Positions 33,662-42,378 of a DNA stretch of 64,000 nt are shown piece by piece. This stretch comes from Halonatronomonas sp051745425 (lineage in GTDB: Bacteria; Bacillota; Halanaerobiia; Halanaerobiales; Halarsenatibacteraceae): contig JBNJEB010000001.1 in NCBI GenBank assembly GCA_051745425.1, positions 28,591-92,590 on the forward strand, read 5' to 3'. The notes under the pieces were generated by a model. It worked only from the letters and a program-made list of their open reading frames with translations. It made no database searches and was not told the origin of the DNA. The position numbers and the translations under genes were made by a program. The first letter of the stretch is position 1. Every line of letters starts with the position of its first letter.

Positions 33662-36139
33662 TTATACAACTATATTTACCAGCTTATCTGGTATAACAAT
33701 TACTTTCTTAAGATCTTTTCCACCGACATATTCCTGGACTTTCTCTTCCTGCAGGGCTTTTGCTTCTAAGCTTGATTTATCTAAGCCTGCTTCTACTTTC
33801 ATATGCTCTCTGACTTTACCATTAATCTGAATTACAATCTCGACTTCATCTTTTTCTAATGCTGACTCTTTGTAATCAGGCCATTCTTCCTGGTGAATAC
33901 TAAATTGATTTCCAAGTTTAGCCCAGAGTTCCTCAGTAAAATGAGGTGTAAACGGAGCAAGCATTAGTAATAGATTCTCAATAACATACCTGAATAGGCT
34001 GGCATTTATATCAGCCTCATTAATATAGGAATAGATTTCATTGGTTAACTCCATTATTGCACTAATAGCAGTATTAAAATTATTTCTTTCTCCGAGATCT
34101 ATTGTAACCCTCTTAATAGTTTCATGCAGCTTTCTATATAGCTTTTTATCCCCGTCTTCAAAGCCATCTGGTTCAATCTCTGTTGTAACATTCTTAATAG
34201 TATCAAGATTATCGATTACAGCTCTCCATACTCTATTTACAAATCGGGCCTGCCCTTCTATACCTTTATCGCTCCATTCGAGATCTTTCTCAGGAGGTGC
34301 AGCAAATAGAATAAAGAGCCTGGTTGCATCAGCACCATAATTAGAAAGAATGTTTAGAGGATCCACAACATTCCCCTTACTTTTTGACATCTTGCTGCCA
34401 TCTTTTAAAACCATGCCCTGGGCCAGATAATGATCAAAGGGCTCAATAGTTTCAGTTAAATTTAGATCTTTCATAACCTTTGTAAAGAAACGGGCATATA
34501 GTAAATGCAAGATAGCATGTTCCACTCCACCAACATAGGTATCTACTGGGGTCCAGTTATCGGCATTCTCTTTTTCAAAAGGAATGGTCTGATTATTAGC
34601 ATCTAAATATCTCATAAAATACCAGGATGAATCAACAAATGTATCCATGGTATCTGTTTCACGCCTGGCGTCCTTACCACATTCAGGACAGGTAGTTTTA
34701 ACAAATTCCTCTGATCTTTTAAGTGGAGATTCTCCCCCTTTACCAAGTTCTATTTCATAGGGCAATTTCACAGGAAGATCTTCCTCGGCAACAGGAACTA
34801 TGCCACAATCATCACAATAAACTACAGGGATAGGAGCTCCCCAGTAACGCTGTCTGGAAATTAGCCAGTCTTTTAGCCTATAATTTACATTCCGTTGACC
34901 AATACCTGCTTCTTCCATGTATGCAGCTATTTTATCAAAGGCTTCATCTGAATGCAAACCATTAAATTTATCTGAATTAATAAGTATTCCAGGTTCTACA
35001 AAAGCCTCCTCTAAGCTATCTGCTCCCTGATCAACTTGATCTTCAGGCCGGATAACTTCTCGAATATTTATCCCATATTTTCTGGCAAAATCAAAATCTC
35101 TCTGATCATGAGCAGGAACAGCCATAATGGCTCCAGTACCATACCCCATCAATACATAATTGGCAATATAAATAGGTATCTCTTCTCCTGAGATAGGATT
35201 AACTGCCTTTACCCCTGTATCTATCCCCAATTTTTCAGAGTCTGGCGAAGTTCTTTCGTTCTCTTCCTGCTGACTTACCATTTCAATAAATTCATTTAAT
35301 TCAGCTTCTTTTCCTGATATTTCAAGAAATTTATCAACAAGTGGATGTTCTGGAGCCAGAACCATATAAGTTGCACCATAAATAGTATCTGGCCTGGTTG
35401 TAAATACTTCTATCTGATCATCTGTGGCAGGAACAGGAAAATTAATTAATGTTCCCTCACTTCTGCCAATCCAGTTTCTCTGCATTGCTTTAACTCTATC
35501 TGGCCATTTATCTAAAAATTTATGATCATCAAGAAGCCTATCAGCATAATCAGTGATTCTTAAGAACCATTGAGACAGCTTCTTTTTCTCCACATGAGTC
35601 TCACAGCGTTCACAGGCATCATCAACAACCTGTTCATTTGCAAGTACTGTTTCACAACTCGGGCACCAATTAACAGCAGCTTTTTTTCTATAAGCTAAAT
35701 CATTTTTAAACATCTGAATAAAAAACCACTGGGTCCAGCGATAATAATCCTGGCTTGCTGTTGTTACTTCTCTATCCCAGTCATAACTCAAACCTAAACT
35801 CTTCATCTGCCTTTTCATCTCTTTTATATTGTCCCAGGTCCAATCCTTTGGATGGATATTTCCATGTTCAATTGCTGCATTTTCTGCTGGCAGACCAAAA
35901 GCATCCCAGCCCATCGGGTGCATTACATTATAACCCTGCATTCTTTTATAACGGGCAATTACATCACCAATTGAATATACCCTTACATGGCCCATATGTA
36001 ATTTGCCTGATGGGTATGGAAACATTTCCAAAACATAATGCTCTGGACCTTCTTTAATATCTACTTTATCTAATTCAGCAGATTCCCACTTTTCTTGCCA
36101 TTTCTTATCAAATTTTTGGAATTCATATTGTTCAGTCAT
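33662..36139 (-). CDS. leuS: Leucyl-tRNA synthetase
   Basis: 825 residues, class Ia. The HIGH motif appears as PYPSGKLHMGHVRVYSIGD, and KMSKS as DGSKMSKSKGNVVDP. The editing domain contains TTRPDTIYGATYMVLAPEH. A zinc-binding pair CPSCETVLANEQV and CERC is present. Its own consensus promoter and a T-box leader with a leucine specifier control it, so it should be induced by uncharged tRNA-Leu. Confidence 0.98.
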   Translation of the reverse strand: MTEQYEFQKFDKKWQEKWESAELDKVDIKEGPEHYVLEMFPYPSGKLHMGHVRVYSIGDVIARYKRMQGYNVMHPMGWDAFGLPAENAAIEHGNIHPKDWTWDNIKEMKRQMKSLGLSYDWDREVTTASQDYYRWTQWFFIQMFKNDLAYRKKAAVNWCPSCETVLANEQVVDDACERCETHVEKKKLSQWFLRITDYADRLLDDHKFLDKWPDRVKAMQRNWIGRSEGTLINFPVPATDDQIEVFTTRPDTIYGATYMVLAPEHPLVDKFLEISGKEAELNEFIEMVSQQEENERTSPDSEKLGIDTGVKAVNPISGEEIPIYIANYVLMGYGTGAIMAVPAHDQRDFDFARKYGINIREVIRPEDQVDQGADSLEEAFVEPGILINSDKFNGLHSDEAFDKIAAYMEEAGIGQRNVNYRLKDWLISRQRYWGAPIPVVYCDDCGIVPVAEEDLPVKLPYEIELGKGGESPLKRSEEFVKTTCPECGKDARRETDTMDTFVDSSWYFMRYLDANNQTIPFEKENADNWTPVDTYVGGVEHAILHLLYARFFTKVMKDLNLTETIEPFDHYLAQGMVLKDGSKMSKSKGNVVDPLNILSNYGADATRLFILFAAPPEKDLEWSDKGIEGQARFVNRVWRAVIDNLDTIKNVTTEIEPDGFEDGDKKLYRKLHETIKRVTIDLGERNNFNTAISAIMELTNEIYSYINEADINASLFRYVIENLLLMLAPFTPHFTEELWAKLGNQFSIHQEEWPDYKESALEKDEVEIVIQINGKVREHMKVEAGLDKSSLEAKALQEEKVQEYVGGKDLKKVIVIPDKLVNIVV

Positions 36140-36181
36140 TAGTTATCATCTCCTCTTTCTAAATATTATAAATAATTAAAA

Positions 36182-36418
36182 CCCCATCCCAGAAAAAAGG
36201 GACGAGGTTTACATACCCGTGGTACCACCCAGATTAACCTTAAGTACAAGGCTCACTCAAAACATTAACGCTGTTAAACGTCAGAAGCTAATCAATTCAC
36301 TCCTGAAACTCAAGAATGAGTTCGGCACAGGGACTGATACTGGTTTCCAGCAATTCCAGCTCTCTCTAATCAGTTTAATACCTACTACTTTCTATCATTG
36401 TTTATAAGATATTTATAT
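36182..36418 (-). promoter_or_regulatory. T-box riboswitch of leuS, specifier CUC
   Basis: Complete T-box leader on the minus strand. Stem I has an AGAGAG bulge region and a GCTGGAAACCAG arm. The specifier loop GAACTCATTC carries CTC (36320-36318), a leucine codon. The T-box sequence GGGTGGTACCACGG (36230-36217) forms the antiterminator. The terminator CCTCGTCCC with GGGATGGGG (36207-36182) is followed by TTTT. Uncharged tRNA-Leu should favour antitermination. Together with the promoter this fills the 320-base gap between rsfS and leuS. Confidence 0.95.
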
Positions 36419-36424
36419 ACTAAA

Positions 36425-36453
36425 ATTATATTATTATTTAATTTACCTGTCAA
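36425..36453 (-). promoter_or_regulatory. Promoter of leuS
   Basis: Perfect TTGACA (36453-36448), 17-base spacer, perfect TATAAT (36430-36425) on the minus strand. The start near 36418 matches the 5' end of the T-box leader. Confidence 0.92.
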
Positions 36454-36461
36454 GTAATTTC

Positions 36462-36815
36462 TTATGCATCTTCCAATAATTTTTTTGCATCTGCCCACAA
36501 TCTTTCCAGGTCATAATACTCTCTCTCCTGATGATGAAATATATGAACAATAATATCCTGATAATCTAATAGGATCCAGCGTCCCTGATTTCTGCCTGCA
36601 ATTTTATGTGGTTCTATTTCATCTTCTGCAAGTATATCTTCTATCTCTCTTGCTATAGCCTTAACCTGATTTTCATTCTGGCCACTTATTATAACAAAAT
36701 AATCAGCCATAGGAGTCAACTCATTGACTTCAAGAACAGAAATATTCTGCCCTTTTTTATCATCTGCTATATCAGCAATTTTCAAAGCCTTTTCTTTAGT
36801 ACTTAAACTTTTCAT
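36462..36815 (-). CDS. rsfS: Ribosomal silencing factor RsfS
   Basis: 117 residues of the RsfS/Iojap family, which binds L14 and prevents subunit joining under starvation. Diagnostic stretches are ENELTPMADYFVIISGQNEN-like sequence (VNELTPMADYFVIISG) and GRWILLDYQDIIVHIFHHQ. ATG 36815, five bases after the LCP gene. It ends the nadD-yqeK/LCP/rsfS operon, a conserved order in Firmicutes. Confidence 0.95.
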   Translation of the reverse strand: MKSLSTKEKALKIADIADDKKGQNISVLEVNELTPMADYFVIISGQNENQVKAIAREIEDILAEDEIEPHKIAGRNQGRWILLDYQDIIVHIFHHQEREYYDLERLWADAKKLLEDA

Positions 36816-36820
36816 TCAAT

Positions 36821-38014
36821 TTATGCCCCTTCCTCTTTTACTTCCTTATCCAGATAATCCTGTCCTATAATTATTTCAATCTTATTTTCATTTATATCTG
36901 ATTCTTTTTCTTCTTCAATATAAACTGCTTCTCCGCCTAGATAATTTAATAAATTATCTACAGCTGAACTTTTATCTTCAGAATAATACCTTATCTCAGT
37001 CTTTTCATAATTATAATTGTCTGCATTGGTAACTTTATTAATATTAAATCCAAATCTTTTCAAGTCATTTGCTAATTTACCTGCTATTCCTGCCTCTCCA
37101 TTACCGTTTTTTACGATTAGCTCAGTCTGATTATTAGCAATATACTCTTTGCTATGGATTAATTTATGAACTAAAGCTTCAGTTTCATCAAGATCAGGAA
37201 CCCAGTAACTGGCACCATTTATATATTCCGGTTCCCCTGGAAGCATAGCTGTCTCAAGGTTATTCAAGTCAACATCTTTAGCTAAAAATAAAAATGATGA
37301 TATATCAATTAATGGAATATTTGTATTTAAAGAGTTATTAACTTCCTGATATATAGAAGGCAATCTGGCAATCGTTGAAGGGTTTAAAGCCTGATCTATA
37401 ACAGCATTAACAAATTTACGCTGCCTTTCAACCCTACCAATATCACCTCTAGATGATTCTCTGTATCTAACATAATTTAAAGCATCTCTGCCATCTAGAG
37501 TCTGTTCACCTGCGGATATATCAATATTAAGGTCTCCTGCTCTATCAGTATAATTTAAATCTTTCTCAACATTAATATCTATTCCGCCCATGGCATTTAT
37601 AATTTTGATAAATCCATTAAAATCTAAATCGGCATAATAATTTATTTTAATATCTAAAAATTCTTCAAGTGTTTCTATAGTTAAATCAACGCCTCCAAAC
37701 GCATATGCTGCATTAATCCGATTAATTCCTCTGCCAGGAATACTTAATCTTGTATCTCTTGGAATAAATAAAATTCCTGCCTGACGGGTTTCAATATCAA
37801 TGCTCGCCAGAATAATTGTATCTGTCCTGCTAATACCATAATGATCCTTATCATGCCCAGTAACTAAAACATTTATTTTTGAATTAGAGAATGGATTATT
37901 ATCCTGGGCAGAAAAACTTGTAGATAAATACTGGCTGGCAAAGTTACCTAAAAAAACAATAAATACAAGTGCAATAATAAATAATTTCCCTTTGAGAGGA
38001 ATTCTTTTATTCAT
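36821..38014 (-). CDS. LytR-CpsA-Psr family protein with LytR_C domain
   Basis: 397 residues. An N-terminal membrane anchor (about 8-28) is followed by the extracellular LCP domain (about 50-205; NVLVTGHDKDHYGISRTDTI, IPRDTRLSIPGRGINRINAA, YVRYRESSRGDIGRVERQRK), which transfers polymers such as teichoic acids onto peptidoglycan. A C-terminal LytR_C domain (about 300-385) is present. The ATG overlaps the end of the nadD-yqeK gene by eight bases. Target polymer unknown. Confidence 0.92.
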   Translation of the reverse strand: MNKRIPLKGKLFIIALVFIVFLGNFASQYLSTSFSAQDNNPFSNSKINVLVTGHDKDHYGISRTDTIILASIDIETRQAGILFIPRDTRLSIPGRGINRINAAYAFGGVDLTIETLEEFLDIKINYYADLDFNGFIKIINAMGGIDINVEKDLNYTDRAGDLNIDISAGEQTLDGRDALNYVRYRESSRGDIGRVERQRKFVNAVIDQALNPSTIARLPSIYQEVNNSLNTNIPLIDISSFLFLAKDVDLNNLETAMLPGEPEYINGASYWVPDLDETEALVHKLIHSKEYIANNQTELIVKNGNGEAGIAGKLANDLKRFGFNINKVTNADNYNYEKTEIRYYSEDKSSAVDNLLNYLGGEAVYIEEEKESDINENKIEIIIGQDYLDKEVKEEGA

Positions 38015-39209
38015 TATTTTCTTTACCTCCCAAAACTTTATTTCTTAATAAAATTAAATTTGGATGAATCTCAATATTTCTGTCAACTAAATACTGCAAA
38101 TTGTGACCTGTAAGCTTTAAGATAGCCTGGTCTAGATTCTTTAAAGCCAGTTTATAAATATCGGCTCTTCCTGGATAGTCTCTGCCAGGCTCAATTTTAT
38201 CAGCCAAAAATACAATTTTACCGATTAATCCTAAATCTGGATGACCGATAGTATGATATCTTATTGCCTCTAAAACCTGACTATCACTAATACCAAACTT
38301 TTCTTCAGCTAAATAAGCAGAAGCCGGCCCGTGTAATAATGATTCTTTACTGTATTCAAAAGATTTTAATGGCCAGTTAGATTTTTTAACAAATTCCTGT
38401 AATTTTAATTTTGAGTAACCTTTACCTAGATCATGACAGAGAGCGGCTATCTTTACTTTCCAGAGTTGCTCCTTATCAGCTGTTATATTTGAGGCTGTTT
38501 TAACAACCCTTAAAGTATGCTGATATCTATAATCATTTAGATTATTTTTAAGATAATTTTTAATCTGCTCAAAAATATTTATATCTATAGAACTTTTAGA
38601 ATTTGAATACATGTATAACCTATTACGCATAATATATTCTTCAACTTCAAATGGCACCATATATTTAATTCTTTTATTATTTTTAACCCTATTTCTAATC
38701 TGACTTGAAGAAAAATCAATTCTTCCAGTAGTTAATTTTTTAATATTATCAAGATAATTTTTGTAATTATCATCTGATAAAATATCATCAATATTATAAC
38801 CTTTTCTAGGTAATACAAGCAGATTACTATTTTCTAAAATATATTCAGGTCTCTTCCAGCTAAAAATTTCCTCTAAAGAATCAGCACCAATAATAAAAGA
38901 TACCTTAAATCCCTGCTGAATAAAATATTTTAATGTTTTTGCTGTAAAAGATAGCCCTGCCTGTTTTATTTCAAAATCAGATAAATTAAAATATAGATTA
39001 TCTTTAATAGCTAAATCAACCATATTATATCTATCTCTAGAATTACTAATCATTTTATTCTGCTTATGTGGTGGGTCACCGGCTGGCAAAAAAACAACCT
39101 GCTCAGCATTCTGCTCCTGCCTGGCAGCCTCTGCCAGAAACAAATGGCCGAAATGAGGGGGATCAAAAGTACCACCATAAAGAACTATATTTTTATTTTT
39201 TTTATTCAA
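38007..39209 (-). CDS. Fused NadD adenylyltransferase and YqeK HD phosphatase
   Basis: 400 residues, two enzymes in one chain. Residues about 8-195 are nicotinate-nucleotide adenylyltransferase (LYGGTFDPPHFGHLFLAEAA; SSSQIRNRVKNN) for NAD synthesis. Residues about 215-395 are a YqeK-type HD hydrolase (YRYQHTLRVVKTA; LCHDLGKGYSKLKL; EAIRYHTIGHPDLG; ADKIEPGRDYPG), a family that cleaves diadenosine tetraphosphate symmetrically. In Bacillus these are two adjacent genes. No stop or frameshift lies in the linker. The start is TTG 39209. Confidence 0.92.
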   Translation of the reverse strand: MNKKNKNIVLYGGTFDPPHFGHLFLAEAARQEQNAEQVVFLPAGDPPHKQNKMISNSRDRYNMVDLAIKDNLYFNLSDFEIKQAGLSFTAKTLKYFIQQGFKVSFIIGADSLEEIFSWKRPEYILENSNLLVLPRKGYNIDDILSDDNYKNYLDNIKKLTTGRIDFSSSQIRNRVKNNKRIKYMVPFEVEEYIMRNRLYMYSNSKSSIDINIFEQIKNYLKNNLNDYRYQHTLRVVKTASNITADKEQLWKVKIAALCHDLGKGYSKLKLQEFVKKSNWPLKSFEYSKESLLHGPASAYLAEEKFGISDSQVLEAIRYHTIGHPDLGLIGKIVFLADKIEPGRDYPGRADIYKLALKNLDQAILKLTGHNLQYLVDRNIEIHPNLILLRNKVLGGKENNE

Positions 39210-39296
39210 ACCTTATCACCAGCCTAAATTCATGATATCATTATATTAAATGATATGATTATATGCAAGTCAAGAATATATAAAGGAGGCCTTGGT

Positions 39297-39809
39297 ATGA
39301 ATTACTCATATAATAAATCAACCCCAGAAATCGATGATTCAGCCTATATTGCTCCTGGAGTTAGATTGATTGGAGATATTAAAATTGAAGCAGACTGCAA
39401 TATCTGGCCCAATGCTGTTCTTAGGGGCGATTTAAATAAAATAACTATTAAAAACGGCTCAAATATTCAGGATAATGCCACTATCCATGTTGAACGTAAC
39501 CAAAAAGTATCTGTTGGTAAAAATGTTACAGTTGGCCATTCAGCTATTATTCATGGATGCATTATTGAAGATGAATGTTTAATAGGTATGGGAGCAACAA
39601 TTCTAAATGGCGCTAAAATTGGTAGCGGTAGTATTATCGGCGCCAATGCGTTAGTTTCTGAAGATAAAGAGATCCCACCTAATAGCCTGGTTGTCGGTTT
39701 GCCTGGCAAAATTATAAGAGAAACCACTGAAGAAGAAAGAAAAAGAATAAAAGAATCAGCAAAGCATTATATTAAATTAAGTAAAGAACATAAAAATTCA
39801 CAACAATAA
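39297..39809 (+). CDS. Gamma-carbonic anhydrase-like hexapeptide protein
   Basis: 170 residues from ATG 39297, which has GGAGG nine bases upstream; an earlier opening at 39255 lacks a ribosome binding site. The left-handed beta helix shows hexapeptide repeats (IWPNAVLRGDLNKI; NIQDNATIHVE; VGHSAIIHGCIIEDECLIGM; ILNGAKIGSGSIIGAN). The zinc histidines of the gamma-class are present in HVERN, VGHSA and IHGC. Many members show no carbonic anhydrase activity, so the name stays cautious. It is divergent from nadD-yqeK. Confidence 0.9.
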   Translation: MNYSYNKSTPEIDDSAYIAPGVRLIGDIKIEADCNIWPNAVLRGDLNKITIKNGSNIQDNATIHVERNQKVSVGKNVTVGHSAIIHGCIIEDECLIGMGATILNGAKIGSGSIIGANALVSEDKEIPPNSLVVGLPGKIIRETTEEERKRIKESAKHYIKLSKEHKNSQQ

Positions 39810-39810
39810 A

Positions 39811-40593
39811 TCACTGACTTCTTTTATTTTTCATAATTTCTTCATAAGCAGCTTGAATTTCAGTAAATTTTTCTTTAGCCATCTCAACAAATTCATCTGG
39901 TAAATCTTTAGCTATTATTTTATCAGGATGATATTTTTTAGCTAATTCACGATACTTTTTCTTGACCTGAGTTTTATCAGCACCTGGTTCCAAATTCAAA
40001 GTCTCATAAGCTTCTTTTAGCCGGTTCCTTGTAGACATTCTTCTGGAACCGGTTCTTCTGCCCTGATAACTATTATTTTGGTAATTTCTATCATGACTTA
40101 ATCTAAAAATAAACTGTAATTCATCTAAAAACTCTTCCTGTTTTTTGCTAGGACCATTATTGGCATCACTTAAGCGAAATAAAAGATTCATTATAGAATT
40201 TAAAATATTAGGATTATATCTAACTAATTTCGCTATATTTTCTGCATAATATTTTAAGTCATAACTATTTCTTTTTGCCTGATCAAAAAATTTAATAGCC
40301 ATTTTTCTATCCTGTTCATTTAAATTTAACTCATCTCTAACAAAGTGATCAACAATCTCTATCTCTTCTCTAGTAACAGTTCCATCACCCTGGGCAAAAA
40401 CGGCCAGCAAACCAAATAAATTTTTGTAAAACTCTTGCTGTTGAAGATTACGACTGCTATAAGAATATCTTCTGCCAGTACCACCTGCATTACCTTCCAG
40501 TAAATATCCAATTAAAGCTCCAAGTATTGCTCCTGGAATATTAAAAATTAAAAATCCTATCATAGCCCCAATAAAGGGAAGACTGCAACCCAA
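39811..40593 (-). CDS. DjlA-like membrane co-chaperone (TerB and J domain)
   Basis: 260 residues. A glycine-rich hydrophobic N-terminus (GAMIGFLIFNIPGAILGALIG) may span the membrane. A TerB-like helical domain (about 60-165) follows, and a C-terminal J domain has HPD in KKYHPDKI. This is the DjlA architecture. The start chosen is TTG 40593, eight bases after GGAGG; an ATG pair at 40638 and 40635 lies at the predicted transcription start and has no ribosome binding site. It ends one base from the convergent gene. Confidence 0.82.
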   Translation of the reverse strand: MGCSLPFIGAMIGFLIFNIPGAILGALIGYLLEGNAGGTGRRYSYSSRNLQQQEFYKNLFGLLAVFAQGDGTVTREEIEIVDHFVRDELNLNEQDRKMAIKFFDQAKRNSYDLKYYAENIAKLVRYNPNILNSIMNLLFRLSDANNGPSKKQEEFLDELQFIFRLSHDRNYQNNSYQGRRTGSRRMSTRNRLKEAYETLNLEPGADKTQVKKKYRELAKKYHPDKIIAKDLPDEFVEMAKEKFTEIQAAYEEIMKNKRSQ

Positions 40594-40643
40594 AAGAAAA
40601 ACCTCCTCATAAACTATATAAAACTCAGATACCATCATCTTAT

Positions 40644-40652
40644 ATTATAACA
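40644..40652 (-). promoter_or_regulatory. Extended -10 promoter of the DjlA-like gene
   Basis: The minus strand reads TGTTATAAT, an extended -10 with perfect TATAAT (40649-40644); TTAAAC stands 17 bases upstream as a weak -35. The start would be near 40637, which argues against the ATG codons at 40638 and 40635. Confidence 0.65.
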
Positions 40653-40764
40653 TACTATCATAAAAAGTTTAATTTAATTACAAGATATTTGCATACTAGA
40701 TAATTTATTGATATTATTATGTTATGGATAATTTTACCCAAATTAATTTGAAGGAGTTAATAAA

Positions 40765-41019
40765 ATGAATAAATTTTTAAATTTTAGTTTATATTTTATA
40801 GGTCTATTTTTAATAATTCTTTCAATATTGATTATTGGTTTAACGCTTTTTACAAATATAATTCCTGAACATTCCCTTATTTATGTATTAGATATTCCTG
40901 AAATAGCTGTTGTTACCGGCATTATCTTTATTTCCTTATTATTTTTACTGCTACCTGGGCTAATTCTTATTTCTTTTGCAAGAATTACAAAACTTTTAGA
41001 AAATATCACTAAACTTTAA
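40765..41019 (+). CDS. Small two-helix membrane protein upstream of aminomutase
   Basis: 84 residues with two strong hydrophobic segments (about 5-29 and 45-72) joined by a short loop (NIIPEHSLIYVLDIPE). No family recognised. GAAGGAG precedes the ATG. It ends 19 bases before the aminomutase start and shares its strand and probably its transcript. The pairing suggests a link to beta-glutamate metabolism or osmotic stress, but this is inference from position. Confidence 0.75.
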   Translation: MNKFLNFSLYFIGLFLIILSILIIGLTLFTNIIPEHSLIYVLDIPEIAVVTGIIFISLLFLLLPGLILISFARITKLLENITKL

Positions 41020-41038
41020 TAGCCGAAAGGAGGTAAAT

Positions 41039-42274
41039 ATGAATAGAGAATTAGATAATAAGAGAAAAGCTGCCTTAAAAAGAGCCAAAGAACTCAAAAA
41101 TACTATTAAAGATTATTTGCAGGAAAGTTCAAAAATTAAAACTGGCTTAGATTTGAAAGAAAAAAGTAATAATAAAGAAAGAATTATGTCCAGACTGCAA
41201 GCTTCAGAAGAAGAATGGAATAACTGGAAATGGCAGCTGAATAATAGAATTACTACTATCGAAAAATTAAAATCTTTAATTGAGCTTCCAGAAGATAGAC
41301 TGGATGAAATTAAAAAAGTTGAAGAAAAATTTCGCTGGGCAATCTCCCCTTATTTCTTAAGCCTAATTAATCCAGATGACCCTAACTGTGAAATAGGCAA
41401 ACAGGCCCTGCCCTCCTCTCTTGAATTACAGGACTTTGGCGGTAAATTAGACCCCATGAATGAAGAACTAACAAACCCTGCAGGCACAATAACCAGAAGA
41501 TATCCTGACCGCCTTATTATAAAGCTAACTAATGTTTGTGGAATGTTCTGTAGACATTGCCAGCGGCGAAGAGAAATAGGCCAGACTGATCATCACCAGA
41601 CTCAGAAAAAAATTAATGAAAGCATAGCCTATATTAAAAACAATCCAGAAATTAGGGATGTATTATTAACTGGCGGAGATCCCTTAACTATGACAGATGA
41701 TCAACTTGAAGCAATTTTAAAAGAATTAAAAGCTATTGACCATGTAGAAATCATCAGAATCGGAAGTAGAGTACCGGTAACAATGCCCCAGAGAATCACT
41801 GATGAACTCTGTGAAATGCTGGAAAAATTTCATCCCCTCTATATTAATATCCAGGTAAATCATCCTAAAGAATTAACTGAAGAAGTTTTCCAGGCTACAA
41901 ACAAAATTAGTAAAGCTGGAATCCCTCTAGGAAATCAGGCAGTATTATTAAAAGGTATTAATGATAATCCTCATATCATGAAAAAACTAAATCAAGAATT
42001 ATTAAAAGCTCGAGTTAAACCTTATTATATCTTCCATGCAAAAAAAGTAAAAGGAACCGGCCATTTTCGAACTTCAGTGAGTACTGGTATTAATATAATG
42101 GAAAAGCTTAGAGGCTATACTTCTGGAATGGCAATTCCGACATACATCATTAATGCTCCAGGAGGATTTGGTAAAACACCAATCAATCCTATTTACAATA
42201 TATCCCAGAGTAAAGAACATATAAAAATTAGAACCTGGGAGGGTAGAATAATTGATTATCCAGACTCAAAATAA
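41039..42274 (+). CDS. eam: KamA-family aminomutase, probable glutamate 2,3-aminomutase
   Basis: 411 residues, radical SAM and PLP enzyme. The cluster motif is CGMFCRHC (C167, C171, C174) and the PLP lysine is in GGFGKTP (K379). Lysine 2,3-aminomutases bind the substrate side chain with two aspartates in CDLS and VDAPGG. Here these positions are K335 (HAKKVKGTGHFR) and N372 (IINAPGG), the residues I recall for glutamate 2,3-aminomutase of Clostridioides difficile. The product would be beta-glutamate, a compatible solute. GGAGG precedes the ATG. Confidence 0.85.
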   Translation: MNRELDNKRKAALKRAKELKNTIKDYLQESSKIKTGLDLKEKSNNKERIMSRLQASEEEWNNWKWQLNNRITTIEKLKSLIELPEDRLDEIKKVEEKFRWAISPYFLSLINPDDPNCEIGKQALPSSLELQDFGGKLDPMNEELTNPAGTITRRYPDRLIIKLTNVCGMFCRHCQRRREIGQTDHHQTQKKINESIAYIKNNPEIRDVLLTGGDPLTMTDDQLEAILKELKAIDHVEIIRIGSRVPVTMPQRITDELCEMLEKFHPLYINIQVNHPKELTEEVFQATNKISKAGIPLGNQAVLLKGINDNPHIMKKLNQELLKARVKPYYIFHAKKVKGTGHFRTSVSTGINIMEKLRGYTSGMAIPTYIINAPGGFGKTPINPIYNISQSKEHIKIRTWEGRIIDYPDSK

Positions 42275-42378
42275 ATTATCTCTTTTTACCTTTTTTGCAA
42301 CCCCTACTAGTTAAACTAACAAAATTATGTTATTATTAAATTAATTATTAGTGATAATTTAGAGGGGGATGATTAAAA

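Noticed and set aside
41039..42274. EpmB (EF-P lysine 2,3-aminomutase)
   Set aside because: The length of 411 residues and the Lys/Asn substitutions at the substrate-binding aspartates fit the clostridial glutamate enzyme better, and no epmA or efp gene is adjacent.
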